Source: Solea solea
Lineage: Eukaryota; Chordata; Actinopteri; Pleuronectiformes; Soleidae
Assembly: GCF_958295425.1 (NCBI RefSeq)
Contig: NC_081136.1
Span: 31,238,077-31,302,076 of the forward strand
Direction: 5' to 3'
DNA length: 64,000 nucleotides
Each line of letters begins with the position of its first letter. Within the stretch, counting starts at the first letter, position 1. Shown here one piece after another: positions 24,738 through 37,469 of this stretch. The position numbers and the translations under genes are program-made. The notes beneath the pieces were generated by a model that was given only the letters and a program-made list of their open reading frames with translations, searched no databases and was not told the origin of the DNA.

Positions 24738-24743
24738 AATAAA
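24738..24743 (+). terminator. ano6: First candidate poly(A) signal of ano6
   Basis: AATAAA 70 bp after the stop codon. Human ANO6 has a long 3' UTR, so later signals may be used. The following 1-2 kb is AT-rich and has no gene. Confidence 0.35.
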
Positions 24744-25577
24744 TGTGGAGATAACGATAGGACAGAAGAAAAAATTGAATGGAGAAACCACTGCTGACTC
24801 ATCCCTAAAACCTTGTCCTCATGCTGTGCACTCCCTCGGTGTGTTTGGCTCATGTCAAGCCAATTTCACCCATGGCACTTGTGATGTCTGGAATGTGTTT
24901 AAAGCTTAAACAGTGTGGTTGAAAGCTCGGGAAAAGGCATGTAAGTAGCCTTTCTGTTGGGATTTTTCTTTTTTTTCTGGAAAAAAATTTGTTCATTAAA
25001 TCCAAAACATTCACAAAAATATGCAGTATCTCTGGAATATGAGGCCTTAGCACTGACACCCCTGGTGTCTTAATCCGTCCTTTCTCCAATTTTCACCCAG
25101 TTGCCCTAAAATATCAGTATTAATCTTTACAAAATTTAGTATGTTAAACCTTTGTTATGTTAAAAATGTACCTTTTTTTTACACTCCCACCCCTGTAACT
25201 TGTGTAAAATAGTAATCTGTCAAGACAACTCAAAGAGCCCCATCTTGGCAATCCTGGCACAAAGCTACAACAAAGAAAATGTTGCTGGAAACGGATGCAC
25301 ATATCCTTTTTTCCTGCACACACATCCTTGAATGGCACATCACACCATGGGCACTGATGAGTGTGTTGGTCTTAAAAATGGGGTGTGGTGAGGAGCATTG
25401 TTGGGGCCATTGTTATTGTGTTGCAGTGGGAAATCATTGTGCTTTTTTTCCTCAGCAGTGAAATGTCCTGGCCAATATCAAGACACTAGATTACTAATAC
25501 ATGTAAGTAGGTTTTATCACTTTTGCAAAATGCAAATGCAGTTCAGTTTCGCCAGTTTCGGACAGAGAAATGTGAAA

Positions 25578-25630
25578 AGAGGAAGACCAAGGTCACTGCA
25601 GGCTCTACCAAATGAGCTATCCATGGCCCT
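25578..25630 (-). repeat. tRNA-derived SINE fragment
   Basis: On the minus strand it reads gggccatggatagctcatttggtagagc in pieces: TAGCTCATTTGGTAGAGC is a pol III A-box as in tRNA genes. No B-box or cloverleaf follows, so it is a truncated SINE rather than a tRNA gene. Confidence 0.45.
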
Positions 25631-27594
25631 AGTCTGCATTTTCAGTGGTTGAGTTGATGTAAGTGAAGTCCACTGTTATGTTATTATTGTTGCACTTCCA
25701 GTCCTGTGTAAGGATGAACCATCTGGGGAAAAGAACTAATTGTGATTTTTGTGATCATGATTTTAATTGTGGTATAATTATTTTTAGGTCAACTTCTAGT
25801 TCAATTATGTACAAAATGTGATGGAGCCTATGTGATACTATCAAAATATTGACTATTATAGTCTAGTTTTAAGAAGGAGAACTTGTATATTACATTTTAT
25901 GTAATTGGCATAAAACAAAGAACAATCAAACATAAAAACAATTACATTGCAACCACTGATTTGTTTATTGCCTTGTTTCAAATTGCAATTTCGTTATTGT
26001 CTTTTTTTTTTTAAACGATAAATTGTTCCGTCCAAGTCCTGTGCCACTGACCACTACTCTTTACATCCTGTGATACAGTACTTTGGTGGCATGTCGTGAC
26101 GTTTACATGCTACTGCTACCTCTTAGGAACAAGAGTGTTAAAGTACATTTTACATTGAATAGTTTCCGCACACGTTTGTGCTGATTTATAATCATGTGTG
26201 TTATTCATAACTTAATCTCAGAACGGTGTAGATTGACAAGCACATCGTGATGAGAACTATCGCCTCTACTTCAGCATCGTTCTAAACCTCGACAGTCTTG
26301 TGAATTGTCATTGTTTTGTCTATTTTTAGCTTGAACTGGTCAAGCAAAGTTTGCCCTGCTTGTTGTGACGACATGCCACTGCAGGAATTTACTCTTCTCC
26401 TGTGTCATTGCTGATCTCTAAGATCAAAACCACTGTTGTATTATTCCGTGGCCTTTTGATTTTGAACAACTGTCTGTACTACAAGAAAGACGTGTATGTA
26501 AGCAGTATACCAGTATGCCATATGTCTGCTTTTATTTTGTTGTATTTTACAGTGTCATTAAATTGTTTTTATAAAAAAAATGGTTTTCATCATTTTCATC
26601 TAAAAGATTCAAAACTATCCGAAGTACTGTTATGTGTCGTTTAAGTTTAATGCTCTACCATTGCAACTGTACTACAGCTCAGTAGACATCAGTCCTACTG
26701 GAATCCCAATGCCTACCCAATGCAGACTTTACACAGTTCTTTCTTTCAATATACCCAGTTTGTCAAGTTTAAAAGCACTTTGTTATGAAAACAGGTTTAA
26801 GAACTACTGGTTTCCTGATAAAGGAGACTTTATGAAGTTCTATTCTTCCTTCTTCTGTTCTTCCTGCTGGAGCAGCATTTCTAAATCTATATATTTTAAT
26901 GCACTTTTTGGTCCTTTACATTATGAAAAGGTCGAGTGATGTGAGTATTTCCTTGCATTATTTTTATTTTTATTTCCAGCCTCAAGCAGTTATGTCTCAT
27001 CTTTGAACATATCTCAGTCCAAGGCTTGATGTTATTGGTGCCCCTGAGCAAGGCACCCAATCATCCCTTGTTCAGGATGGGAGGACAAATTCACTATCAC
27101 TAATTGGTGTGTGTGCAGAAATGACTAATTCTAAATGTGTAGTACAGACTTCTTTGACAGATCACTGAGTGATTGATTCACCAGCTCTAATGCAATTGTT
27201 TATTCAGTGTTTGTGATTAATCATTACTTCAATTATTGTAACTTAGTGGTTCCCCACACTTTTTATAATCTCATGATTTATGTGTTGCACCTAAATTAGA
27301 TACACACCAATAGTTTTGTGACTTAATACTATTGCGAACAGGAAATACAGTATCTCTGTTGTTCTTTTGCTGTTGTTTAGTGGAGTGATGGCATGAGTGA
27401 TGGTAGCTTCTACTACATTTTTGGTCAGGCAGATTTTTCAGCGCTCTCTCAACGTCATCTACGTGCGACGCAGAGCCAAGTCTCGTACACTCACATGTAC
27501 GCCCACAGTGCGCGTGTCTGACTTTAAAGCGTTAAGAAAAGTTACTCTGACACATTTATTGCGTTTTGACAAATCGCATATTGTATTCTCCAGG

Positions 27595-30500
27595 ATGAGC
27601 TCCCAGATCACTTGTGTCGGGTGGGTGAAGCGAGGCGTTGCCAAGGAAAGCCCGGACAAAGTGAGTTTACGTGTTCGGCAAGCTAATGATGTTAGCCTGA
27701 GGCTAATGTGTCAACATGGCATGTTCACTGTTGCCCTGCGAGTTTTAAGAGCTTAAATTCTGAGATTGTATGGCTGTAATTTACATTAACACGTGTAGAA
27801 AATGATTCACTCCAACTGTCAAGTCCATAATTATTAATTTTTAACATTCAACTGCCAAGTGTGTTTTACCGTTACAAATACCTGTGATGTTTACTAGTAT
27901 GCAGATATCTGTGACATTGTCATTCTTACTCGTCAAAACTACTGTTTCAGATATCAGCAAATTCTGCATTTACTGTTCAAAATGTTGTCACCTAAATTAT
28001 TTTTTGGACCAAACAAATTTATATCTTGTGAAAATAATCAACAGATTAATCAACTTTGAAAATGATTATTAGTTGCAGCCTTACTTCTGTGTGTAGTATG
28101 AGGTAACATGTTTTAAGTGACTAAATTCATAGATTTATGGGATCTCAAAGCATTCATTTTAATCAATATAAATAATATAAAGTGCTCAGGAAAGTTAATA
28201 TATTTTTCATTAAAAATGTCCTCTGCTTCCTTGTCAAATATTCAAATGCTAAAAAAGACTCTTTTATTCCACTTAAGGTTGAGTTGAGCCAGGAGGAGCT
28301 TCAACGCATTATTACTGAAGCAAAAGATGAGTTGGGGTAAGTAAGAGAACAATCTGCTAATTAATTGATAATTAAGATCAAGGGCTGTTGTCTCTACATA
28401 GCCAAACACCCTGAGACTTTATTATTTTTAAATCAGAGAATTGGCAGCTGAGGAGGAAGAGGAGGAGGATGAAGGAATAACCCCAGACTCAAATCCCGAC
28501 ACTACCGCTGATGTTGCTGAGGTTCCAAAGGACGAGAATGACGATGGAGATGAGGAAGATGAGCTGGCAGAGTACGGCCTGGATAAATATGACGAGGAAG
28601 ACACAGGTGAGCCTATGTGTATTTGTTCTTAGTTAATCTCTCCTCATTGTGTGTAGTAACAAAACCTTTCTGAGCATCTACTTCAGACTGACCTGGTATC
28701 TACTGTTTGTCTCTTGTCAACCTAGTGACGGCTAGTCTTGGTGACAGTCTGGCTGGACTCACAGTATTCAGCTGTAATGAGGAAGATCCTTACATCACCA
28801 TCAAAGATACAGTGAGTGTCGTCAGTGCTCATGTGCAGACAAATTCAGCTAAATTACTCCTGGTATATTTCATGGTTTCCCTAAACTGGATACGTATTCG
28901 ACATTGCTTACTGTTAATTGGACACTCTAAATTGACCGCAGCCACAAGGTGACCAGTGTACTCCTAATGCCAGGCCCAGGTTAAGGGGAGGATTGTGTCA
29001 GGAGGGGCATTCAGCGTAAAAATCTCTGCCAGATAAAATATGCACATCATTCTGCTGTGTTGACCACTAAAGACAGAGAAGTTGAAAGAAAAAAACAAAA
29101 TTTCCAGTGCGGAATGTTTGTTGACTCATGTCAATTGTAGTTAATTGTACTTTATAATTGGGAAAAACATCCTTAAAAAAATCAGCAGTGTATCCTTCTA
29201 TCCTCCAGGACCACTATGAGCGAGAAGACTTCCAAATCAAGTCCAGTGACAATCTGATCCTGTCAGGAAAGGCAGAGAAGGACTGTTGTAACTTGGACAT
29301 CTATGGTAAATATATCCACATAGTGAATGTCCAGAACATTAAAATATCATCTGTTGTGTCTTACAATATAAGATAAATGTATGAATTGCCTTGCCAAATG
29401 GCTTCTTGCTTTACAGTTTATAACTCCGAAGAGGATTCTCTGTATGTTCATCATAATATTCTACTGCCAGCCTATCCACTGTGTGTGGAGTGGCTGAACT
29501 TTGACCCAACCCCTGGAGAAGGATCAGGTGAGAAAAGCCTTCCACTGTTTCTTTCCAGGTCATAATAGTTTGGATAGACTTCCCCTGCAAAATATGTTGT
29601 ATCTGGTTTTGTTTTGTTTTTTTAAATCTTTTTTATTCCCCCTTAAAAATTGTCTTTGCCGTGTGACCTTTTTTTCGCAGCTAACTATGCTGCTGTGGGC
29701 AACATGACTCCTCGGATTGATGTGTGGGACCTTGACGTGGTGGACTGTTTAGAGCCAGTCTTCTCTCTGGGGAGCAAAAAGGCCTCAAAGAAGAAGAAAA
29801 AGAACAAGAAGGTAGGTGTCTGTCTGTAGAGTGAGAGTTCCCACTGGTTCAAAATCATAATTGGAATATTTTCAACAAATCTTTTTCGCAAGGATTTGTT
29901 GACATGATTAAAAGTAAGTTTAGGACTTTAAATAGATAAGTTTGTTTTTGACACATTGCTTAAGACTGAGTTATTCTTGAAATTACCTCGTTTTTACCGT
30001 GACTGCACAAGAGGGCGAAAGTGTCGAAGCTTCACATAATTACACTTAAAATGTGGAGGGATAAGATGAGATATTTTTTAATGAAAACCACATGTTTACA
30101 TGTACAGACTTGTATAACTGGCAGTGTATATACCAAGCAATATGTCAGGAAACACATCTTTTTGAGCTAATGGATAGCCAGGATGCAGAAAAAGGGATCT
30201 TTTCGTATCAAGATTTGAATCATGACATTCTTTGTTTGATACCAGGGAGCAGCGGCAGAGCCTATGGATGGTCACACAGATGCTGTGCTGGATTTGTCCT
30301 GGAACAAACTGGCCAGGTCAGTGATCTGAGGCTATGAAACGTTCACCGATGCATTTTAAGCCTCAAATGAAAGAATATACTGTACTTTAATGAGATTTAT
30401 TTGGGATTTCTCTTACTCAGGAATGTCTTGGCCAGTGGATCAGCAGATGACACTGTTGTCTTGTGGGATCTGTCTCAAGGCAAACCAGCCACCATTCTGC

Positions 30501-32454
30501 GCAGACACACTGATAAGGTATTAAATAAAAAACTAAACAGCATTGCTAATGTGATGCAGTGTGATTATTGACTGTTTCAGCCCCAGAATTTGAAGGCTTC
30601 AACTTCTATAAATAATAAAACTTAAATCTTTCAGGTTCAGACGTTGTCATTCCACCCGTTTGAGGCACAGACACTGATATCAGGATCGTATGACAAGTAA
30701 GTGTCGTTGAGATTTGTCAGAAGTTCACAGAATGGAATTTAATTCATAAATACTTTAAACAAAGTTTCCGACTCACAGTTGATTCAAAACATTCAACAGC
30801 ATTTTCTTTTTTTTCTCAGGACAGCTGTTCTCTACGACTGCCGCAGTCCAGACACCAGCTATCGGACCTGGAGGTTTAGTGGTCAAGTGGAGCGTCTGGT
30901 CTGGAACCATTTCTCACCCTGTAACTTCTTGGTGTGTATTTTAAAATGACACAATTCACAGGTTTAAATAGATGTTTTTGATCTTGTATGCTGCTAAGGA
31001 GGGGTTGCTACTAAATGTAATTGTGTTTCATTTACAATAGAAGGATAAGAAAAATAAGAAGTCGTTGAAAAGGGTGGTTGTATATGAAGATTATTGAAAT
31101 CATAATAGCTTTTGTCTTCAAGATTTTTAACATTTTGTCATCATGCCTAAATAGCAACAGTAATTAAAAAGGTAATGGTTGCAGCACTGGTCTTTGGGCT
31201 ACAGAACTTGCTCCTCCTGGTCTCTGGTCTCTGGTCTCTGGTCTCTCTCTGACCAGCTCAGTGGTTAATGTAACGCTGAGTGTGTTTGTGTTTCAGGCCA
31301 GTACAGACGATGGTTTTGTCTACTGTCTGGACGCTCGCGCAGATAAGCCTGTTTTCACACTGAGGGCACATGATGAAGAAGTTTCAGGTAGGCAGTATGG
31401 ATGGTCATTATTATTATTGGATTATTCACTTATTCACTTGATTTATATTAATGTGACCATTCGGAATTACATTCAAAGTGATACAAACGGATAAAAGCTT
31501 TATCAGTGATTGCATTGAGTTCTTTCAACACCATTGACTACCTAATGTATGATACATGTATTTTAAATTAAACCTCACACATACTTTGGCATGTGGATGA
31601 GTCACCATGGTGGCAAACTCATTTGCAGCCACAAATTTGGAAAAAAATATGCTTAGAATTTGATTTTACGTTTTTGACGTTTCTGCAGGTTTGGTCCTTA
31701 GCAGCCAGATTAAAGGATGCATGGTCACCTCGTCGTCTGACAAACATGTTAAAATCTGGGACATATTGGGGAACAAACCCAACCTGGTGCATTCACGGGA
31801 TATGAAAATGGTAAGAGCTTATACATCATGTGGATCTCTATCACTCAGGTTGCAGTCTGTGAGCAATATTAATGTAACCATGTAGATATAAGGGTATTAT
31901 GAGTTTCTTTCTTTTCCTGAATGTTTTGTCATTGCTGAATAGATTGGATGTTTTATTTCTTTTTCATGTGAATCACACAGGGTTTCTTTGTGATGAAATG
32001 TGCTCTATAAATTAATGTGGCTTGCCTTGTTGAAGAGATATTTTGATGAGCTGATAAACTGATGTACTTCCTCTCTTGTGAACAGGGAGTACTGTTCTGT
32101 GCATCCTGTTGCCCTGATCAACCCTTCGTCTATGCTTTTGGAGGGCAGAAGGACGGCTTGAGAGTTTGGGATATAAGCGATGTCGCAGCAGGTACCGTTG
32201 ACACTTAACTAATAATTTGTTTCTTAATTATTTAACACATTTATTCCACTTCTGTTTGTTTAATTACATTGGTAAACTCACTTGCTGACTGTGTGCTTAT
32301 GAGGTTGGTTCTTAATTTTAAAATAATTGCATCTATTTGTCATTGTTTTCCCTCAGTGTCTGAGGTGTTTGGTAGTCGAGAGCGCTTGTTGGTGAACACG
32401 GGATCACAGGCATCGGGCAGCGCAGCCTCTGCTGATATGGACGTCTCCCAGTGA
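27595..32454 (+). CDS. pwp1: Periodic tryptophan protein 1 homologue (WD-repeat ribosome-biogenesis factor)
   Basis: Fifteen exons: 27595-27660, 28278-28336, 28437-28606, 28726-28811, 29209-29305, 29417-29527, 29681-29811, 30246-30316, 30421-30517, 30635-30696, 30820-30931, 31297-31387, 31689-31810, 32086-32191, 32357-32454. The sum is 1479 nt, 492 residues (human 501). PWP1 is a nucleolar WD40 protein supporting rRNA transcription and pre-rRNA processing. The N-terminus [22 protein letters not shown] is the family signature and is followed by an acidic stretch ([30 protein letters not shown]). A lysine-rich patch ([12 protein letters not shown]) ends exon 7. The WD repeats run from about exon 5 to the end, for example [39 protein letters not shown] and [13 protein letters not shown]. 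Start chosen because it is the family's conserved N-terminus. Upstream is ano6, downstream mrpl42, all on the same strand. Confidence 0.97.
28915..29075. repeat. Dispersed repeat fragment in pwp1 intron 4
   Basis: Contains 'gtcaggaggggcattcagcg taaaa', 'gccagataaaatatgc' and 'ctgtgttgaccactaaag', a word order I recognise from a common fish interspersed repeat ('...aagggcatccggcgtaaaac...'). Class not assigned. Confidence 0.5.
31218..31250. repeat. Short tandem array (tctggtc)n
   Basis: Four near-exact 7-bp units (ctggtct) in pwp1 intron 11. Too short to have evident function. Confidence 0.8.
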
Positions 32455-33346
32455 CTCTTTGAATGCAGCAACATCCTGTAAACTGAGTTTCCATCAGAAA
32501 GTCATCCAGCTGCTCCTCTTGTAGCTGTATTTCTCATCGTGCAGCACTGCTGTTTCACCGGAAAAGGAGAAGACGCACTCGTGCAGCACTTCAAAGTGAA
32601 ACTTAGAACCTTCAAAAGACTGAAGGTTGTTCAGTTTCCTTTGACAAATCGCAACAGAGGCTTTGCATACTGAGAGTGGACAAGAAGTTGAGTCTTTTAT
32701 TCATACAACTGAATATTTCCAGCAATTTACTTTTTATAATACAAGTGGAAACCCGCTTTAAAATGTATGAATTACTGTTGCTTTTCTGTTCAAATTAAAT
32801 ATTCTAAGACCATTTTCTCATAAAGTATACAACTGCTTTACCTTCTCATATTTCTCATGTGTTTGTTTGAAATGAAATAAACATATGTACACAAAATGAT
32901 ATCATCAATAAATATGGTGTCCTTAATATCTAAATACATTTATATCATAGTAATAATAACGTTCACTTCCATCCAAAGCAAAGGTGACACAGATGGTGTG
33001 AAGTCTGACATGAAGGTAGGTTGATTCATTATTTTTGTTCAATAAAAACTGACATACTATTTGTTATAATTTGATACTGAACCCAAATAATATACCATTT
33101 ATCTTTTCTTTTTTTTTAAAGTGATAATAGATAGTTTGAATATTTTAAATCAGCAAATGCATCAGAAATGAGAAAAGCCATTTTAAAACAGAGACAGTAT
33201 TTTTTCTTTATGAAATTAATAAGACTCAATTTTAATGTTTGCTGTGTCGAACATAATTCAACGATGCTGGTCTCTGACAAAGAGGAACTAATGCAGCCGA
33301 GTGAGTCGCAGCGCAAACACGGACTTAATACAGCGACGGACATAAT
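32455..33346. other. pwp1 3' UTR and mrpl42 upstream region
   Basis: About 890 bp between stop and next start: roughly 450 bp of pwp1 3' UTR, then AT-rich spacer, then a short CG-richer stretch from about 33295 that would hold the mrpl42 start site. No repeat recognised. Confidence 0.6.
32876..32881 (+). terminator. pwp1: Candidate poly(A) signal of pwp1
   Basis: AATAAA 422 bp past the stop codon, followed by another at about 32906. The 3' UTR is then about 450 bp. Confidence 0.5.
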
Positions 33347-36169
33347 ATGAGCATGGCGTCGGCTAATTTGTGCAAACTTCATGGGCTCTTATCGCGGGTT
33401 TCACGGGGCCCCATACTGCGACATGTACAAAGTAAGTTTGTGTTTATGTGTATTTAAAAAGCAATTTATCTGAGATGGATTTAGTTTCAGTGCGAACAGC
33501 GTGTGTAACCTCAAACACTCAGTGTTAGCGGTAAATGCTAACAGGGGCTAACCTTGAGAGTAAATTCACTAGGTTAATACTTAATCTGTGTAAATTACTT
33601 GTCTTTCCTCTGTTAAAACTATTTTATGTGGTGTTTTCTATTTAAAAATCCAGTGGCAATACCTTAGTGAATGAGAGGAATCCATGTCTTTTAGGTCCGT
33701 ATATGACTTATTAGCAGGTGTCCTGACTACTTTGCTGTATAACAAGAATAACAAAACACGAGTTGCTGCGAAATTATTTGTGTTAAATCTCTGTGTTGCA
33801 GCGAGTTTGTTACCAGTTCGACATAATTCCAGTGACAGTGAACCTTCACCTATTGGCTCAAGCTGGTATTTATTTATTTTAATTTTTTTTTCTAACAAAA
33901 ACGTGCATTTGTGATTATTGTAGCTGTGTCACGGAACCAAATGTAACAATTTTAATGAGCAAAAAAAAAACTGTAAAGACATGTCTGGAAAAAAGATTTT
34001 GACTAAGTTGCATTACTCTTGATCTGTTAATTTTAACTGTAGGAACACACTGGCAGTAGGGATGCACGATATCATCAGCACGATCAGTATTGGCAGATAT
34101 TACCTTTAAAATTTATTATCGGATATTGGCAAAAACACAACAATATCTGCCGATATTACTAATGACTACCAACAGCAGACTAAATAGGCTGTTACCTCCT
34201 TGACCTCTATGCTGGTGCCCTCTACAACTATTATGTTTTTAGGGTTTATTTATTTTGCTCAATGAAGAAAGTATATATATCTACATAAGTGGGCAAACAA
34301 TTATGTTACTTTCACTAAAGAAGAGACTAAAGGACATATACTGTATACTGGTATCAGTTATCGGCCCAAGCACTCCCTATATATAGGATATCAGCAAAAA
34401 GTCAAATATTGTGCATCCCTAACTGGCAGTGCTGAGTTACAGATTATAAATACACTAAAACCTGAAACTGTGGGCAAATAAATGAAGACAAATATTTGAG
34501 GGGCATATTAAATGTGAATGATCAGGGTCTAGTTATTATCATTATTGTCTCACATTACTAGACATGGAGCAGTTAAAAAAACATAGTGTGCACTTTATTC
34601 AATGATTTAAACACATGCTTTTTTATAAAGATATATTGCGATGACGATGATAACCCTTCCATCTCTTGGATTTAGTAACGTGGACATCGGTGTGACTTCA
34701 GATGGGAAAACAATAGTGTGCTATCATCCCGCTGCCGACATTCCTTATGAATTCACACAAGTAAGAGACTGTTTTCTATCAAGCCTTCTACATATTATGT
34801 GTCCATGTGCTGTCTGAGATAACTATCTGATGTCTGTGACTTTTTAAGCCAAAGTAAGAGACAGTGGTGTTTACTTTGTAGAAAATCCACCACTGATGTA
34901 AATCACAGGTTCAAATTTTTTTGAAAAGTCAATAGCTTAATATACTGAACAGACGGACACCTTTTGTCTGAATGTGAAATTTGTGTAAATAATCACAGTC
35001 AAACTGATAAGTTAAAATAAATGACAGTACACCCTGTAATTAAAGGGTAATATGGCAAGTGTAGGTGTCTGGATTTATTTTTTTTGCCACAAGATGAATC
35101 CTCTACAACAGCAACAAACTGCAAACATCCCTAAAATCAAAGTACGCTGACTGTGATTTGTATCACTGAACAATCCTTTCAAAAAGATTATTTATTTAAA
35201 TGGCATAATGGTTTGAGTAAAGTAAGAGGAATCTGTGCTCATGATGTAATATCTGTGCAGCCTATCGAACGACCAGACCCTGTGACCGACACAGTTGAGA
35301 CCCACGACCAGGTCTTAAAGGCCCAGCTTAGCAAGGAGGTGCTGAAGGGCAAGAAGGGGCCCACTATCGAGGAGCTGAGCAAGATGTTTTTCACCACCAA
35401 ACACCGGTGGTATCCAGTCGGAGAGTAAGTACACAAATAATGCCTCTGTGTAGAGAACACCAAAAAAAGACCAACGAGCCTACCTTATTTGGTTGCATTA
35501 TTTTGTTGGAAAAGACACCAGATCTCCTTATTTGCCATGAGCGTTTCCCCTGAAATCAAAACTTGGCAAGGAGAAAAAGCAGGTTATTCATATGCAAGAA
35601 TTGTTAAGTTAGATGATCCGCTCAGGAATATGTTCAGGCTTGTCACAATGGGAACATTTCAAGACAAATAGATGCACCCAGTGCATGAGAATTAGTAAAA
35701 GTAGTACAGGGTTCACAGCATGTTGAGCTAAAGGGAACAGCTAACAATATGCTTCAAATGACCCTTGTAAATTGTATCTCTTCTGCTGAATCTACAACAT
35801 ATTAAGCTTAGAAAAGAACCTTCAAGATTAATGTTGATAAAGTGAGAAGCTGTGAGCGATGTTTTTTTCCCACCAATTTTGTAGCTTTTCAGTGTAATTG
35901 TGAATAGTCACATTAACTGATCATTACATTTTGTAATCAAGTGAATAATGGAATATTCATGCCCATCCCTAGTTGGGACATTTGAAAATGTCTCATAAAA
36001 TGTTTTTGTTTGGTTACATACTGTACCTTTTGAGTGTGACAACTCAACGAAAATGTCACATTATTAAAATGTTCCCTGTAGATACTGATCAGAATGAATT
36101 TGCATCTGTTTTCCTGTTCACAGGTACCACAGGAGACGCGTAAAGAAGGATCCACCAAAGGACAGATAA
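33347..36169 (+). CDS. mrpl42: Mitochondrial large-subunit ribosomal protein mL42
   Basis: Five exons: 33347-33431, 33802-33865, 34676-34760, 35261-35424, 36124-36169. The sum is 444 nt, 147 residues (human 142). It is a vertebrate mitoribosome protein imported into the matrix. The first two exons give a variable Arg/Ser-rich leader (MSMASANLCKLHGLLSRVSR...), typical of a mitochondrial targeting peptide. The conserved core follows: [71 protein letters not shown], PPKDR at the end. A second ATG two codons on could serve instead; the first was chosen because it lies in the same frame without intervening stop. Intron 2 carries a miniature transposon. Confidence 0.95.
34057..34421. mobile_element. 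hAT-type miniature element with exact 8-bp target duplication
   Basis: Begins TAGGGATGCACGATAT and ends with its near-exact inverse (atattgtgcatcccta). The 8-mer ACTGGCAG occurs immediately on both sides (34049-34056 and 34422-34429). 365 bp, no transposase frame. It lies in mrpl42 intron 2, well clear of both splice sites. Confidence 0.85.
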
Positions 36170-36225
36170 CTGAAGGCCAGAATTACAAACCTGCAAATGT
36201 TTATGTTATTGTCACAAGGATGTAT

Positions 36226-36231
36226 AATAAA
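36226..36231 (+). terminator. mrpl42: Candidate poly(A) signal of mrpl42
   Basis: AATAAA 57 bp past the stop codon, giving a very short 3' UTR. Confidence 0.55.
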
Positions 36232-36885
36232 CTGTTAAATATTGACTTGTCACGAGTCTGTTGGTCACTGCAAACCTTTAATCTGTTTAATCTAGTTTCA
36301 TGTGATCTATACTCAATATAATTTTGAACCTGTTGTATAACAAATTTACCTTTGCAACCACAGAGCAAAAAAAAAGGAAATGTAAAATGTTTTGCTACAT
36401 GTATAGTAGAAATATAAATCTGCATCCATGGGAAATCAGAGGAGTGTAAGTAATGATCATTAGTGTGAGATATGAATTAAATGCATCATTAATAATTAAC
36501 AATGGATGCAATGTAAGTGCATCCTACATGTTGTTATACTCCTGAGAGCCATTTGATGTAAAAGGAGAACATGAGGCAGTGAAGCCTGCTCAAGGTCATT
36601 CACAGTTGCAACATAACAAAATGCTTAAAGGTTTAAAACAGTCACATTTCTGGGACAATGTTCATCTCTTTCTCTGTTCCTATGGCCCATGCACATATAT
36701 GACACAATTTAATGCCAACCCAGGCAAAATCATTTTTTCTCACAGAGCTCTTCACCTTGTCTCATTCACATTTTTAACAAGTGAAAACTTTGACACTAAC
36801 TTAAAACTGTAGAGTAAAAACATGCGTTCACTTTTGAATGAAAAGTTATAAAGCAAAAGTAAAGAAGTTGTCACATGGCGTCTGG

Positions 36886-37173
36886 CTGCAACAATTATCC
36901 AATTCATCGATTCCTTGGTTTTAGAGGGTTTTTTTAATAATTAAAAATATTTCTGATTTTTCATCATCTCAAATCGGAATATTTTCTGGTTTTATTGCTC
37001 CATATGACAAAAAAACCCAAAACATTACAACTAATTTCATCTGAGAACATCATCACTTTGAGGTTTGGGAAACATTAACATTTACTGACATTTTATAGAC
37101 AAAACAAATACTTGATTAATAGAGAAAATAATCGACAGATGAATTATTGTAAAAAAATAATCGTTAACTGCAG
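36886..37173. mobile_element. CTGCAAC-ended miniature element
   Basis: The left end ctgcaacaattatcc pairs with the inverse of the right end (aataatcgttaactgcag). 288 bp, no coding frame. Fragments of the same family at 11908, 28030 and 38920. A target duplication was not clear. Confidence 0.55.
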
Positions 37174-37370
37174 CTCTATCATGGTGTCGGACAATGCTTT
37201 ACATTGTGTTTATAATACTAAGAAATCGGCTTTGAGGGTGTCGCCTGTATTGATATTTAAGAATGTTATATTTAAAACTAATTGTCATCTAGAGACAGTT
37301 TATAGAGTGCCATTCACAGAGCATTGGCTACATTTTTACGTAAGACAGCAGCCCTGCGTTTTCAGAAGCC

Positions 37371-37378
37371 ACCGGAAG
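37371..37378 (+). promoter_or_regulatory. ube2n: ETS/GABP-type site in ube2n promoter
   Basis: ACCGGAAG about 95 bp upstream of the ube2n start codon, a usual housekeeping-promoter motif near start sites. Motif only. Confidence 0.35.
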
Positions 37379-37469
37379 AGTGAGTTCTCTGTCCCCGCCC
37401 CGGCAGCTCAGTCACTCCAACCTGAAGAGAAGGAGAGTCCACGGCTAAAAATATAATAGCTAACACAAG

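Larger units (their letters stand above)
24669..27594. other. ano6 3' flank and pwp1 upstream region
   Basis: 2.9 kb without a recognisable coding exon. The left part is probably ano6 3' UTR. There is a tRNA-like fragment at about 25578-25630 (minus strand) and a SINE-tail-like stretch at about 27030-27130. From about 27420 the sequence turns CG-richer (cagcgctctctcaacgtcatctacg in part), consistent with the pwp1 promoter and leader. Confidence 0.6.
36170..37469. other. Intergenic region mrpl42-ube2n
   Basis: Short mrpl42 3' UTR, AT-rich spacer, a CTGCAAC-ended element (36886-37173), then the ube2n promoter region with an ETS-type site ACCGGAAG at 37371-37378. Confidence 0.6.

Noticed and set aside
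25578..25630. tRNA gene on the - strand
   Set aside because: Good A-box but no B-box or 3' acceptor half. A SINE fragment is more likely.
31218..31250. CRISPR-like or satellite array
   Set aside because: Only about four 7-bp units without spacers in a vertebrate intron. No repeat-spacer array is present anywhere in the window.
35937..36158. Another TAGGGATG-type element suggested by 'catccctag' at about 35964
   Set aside because: No matching opposite end or duplication could be found.
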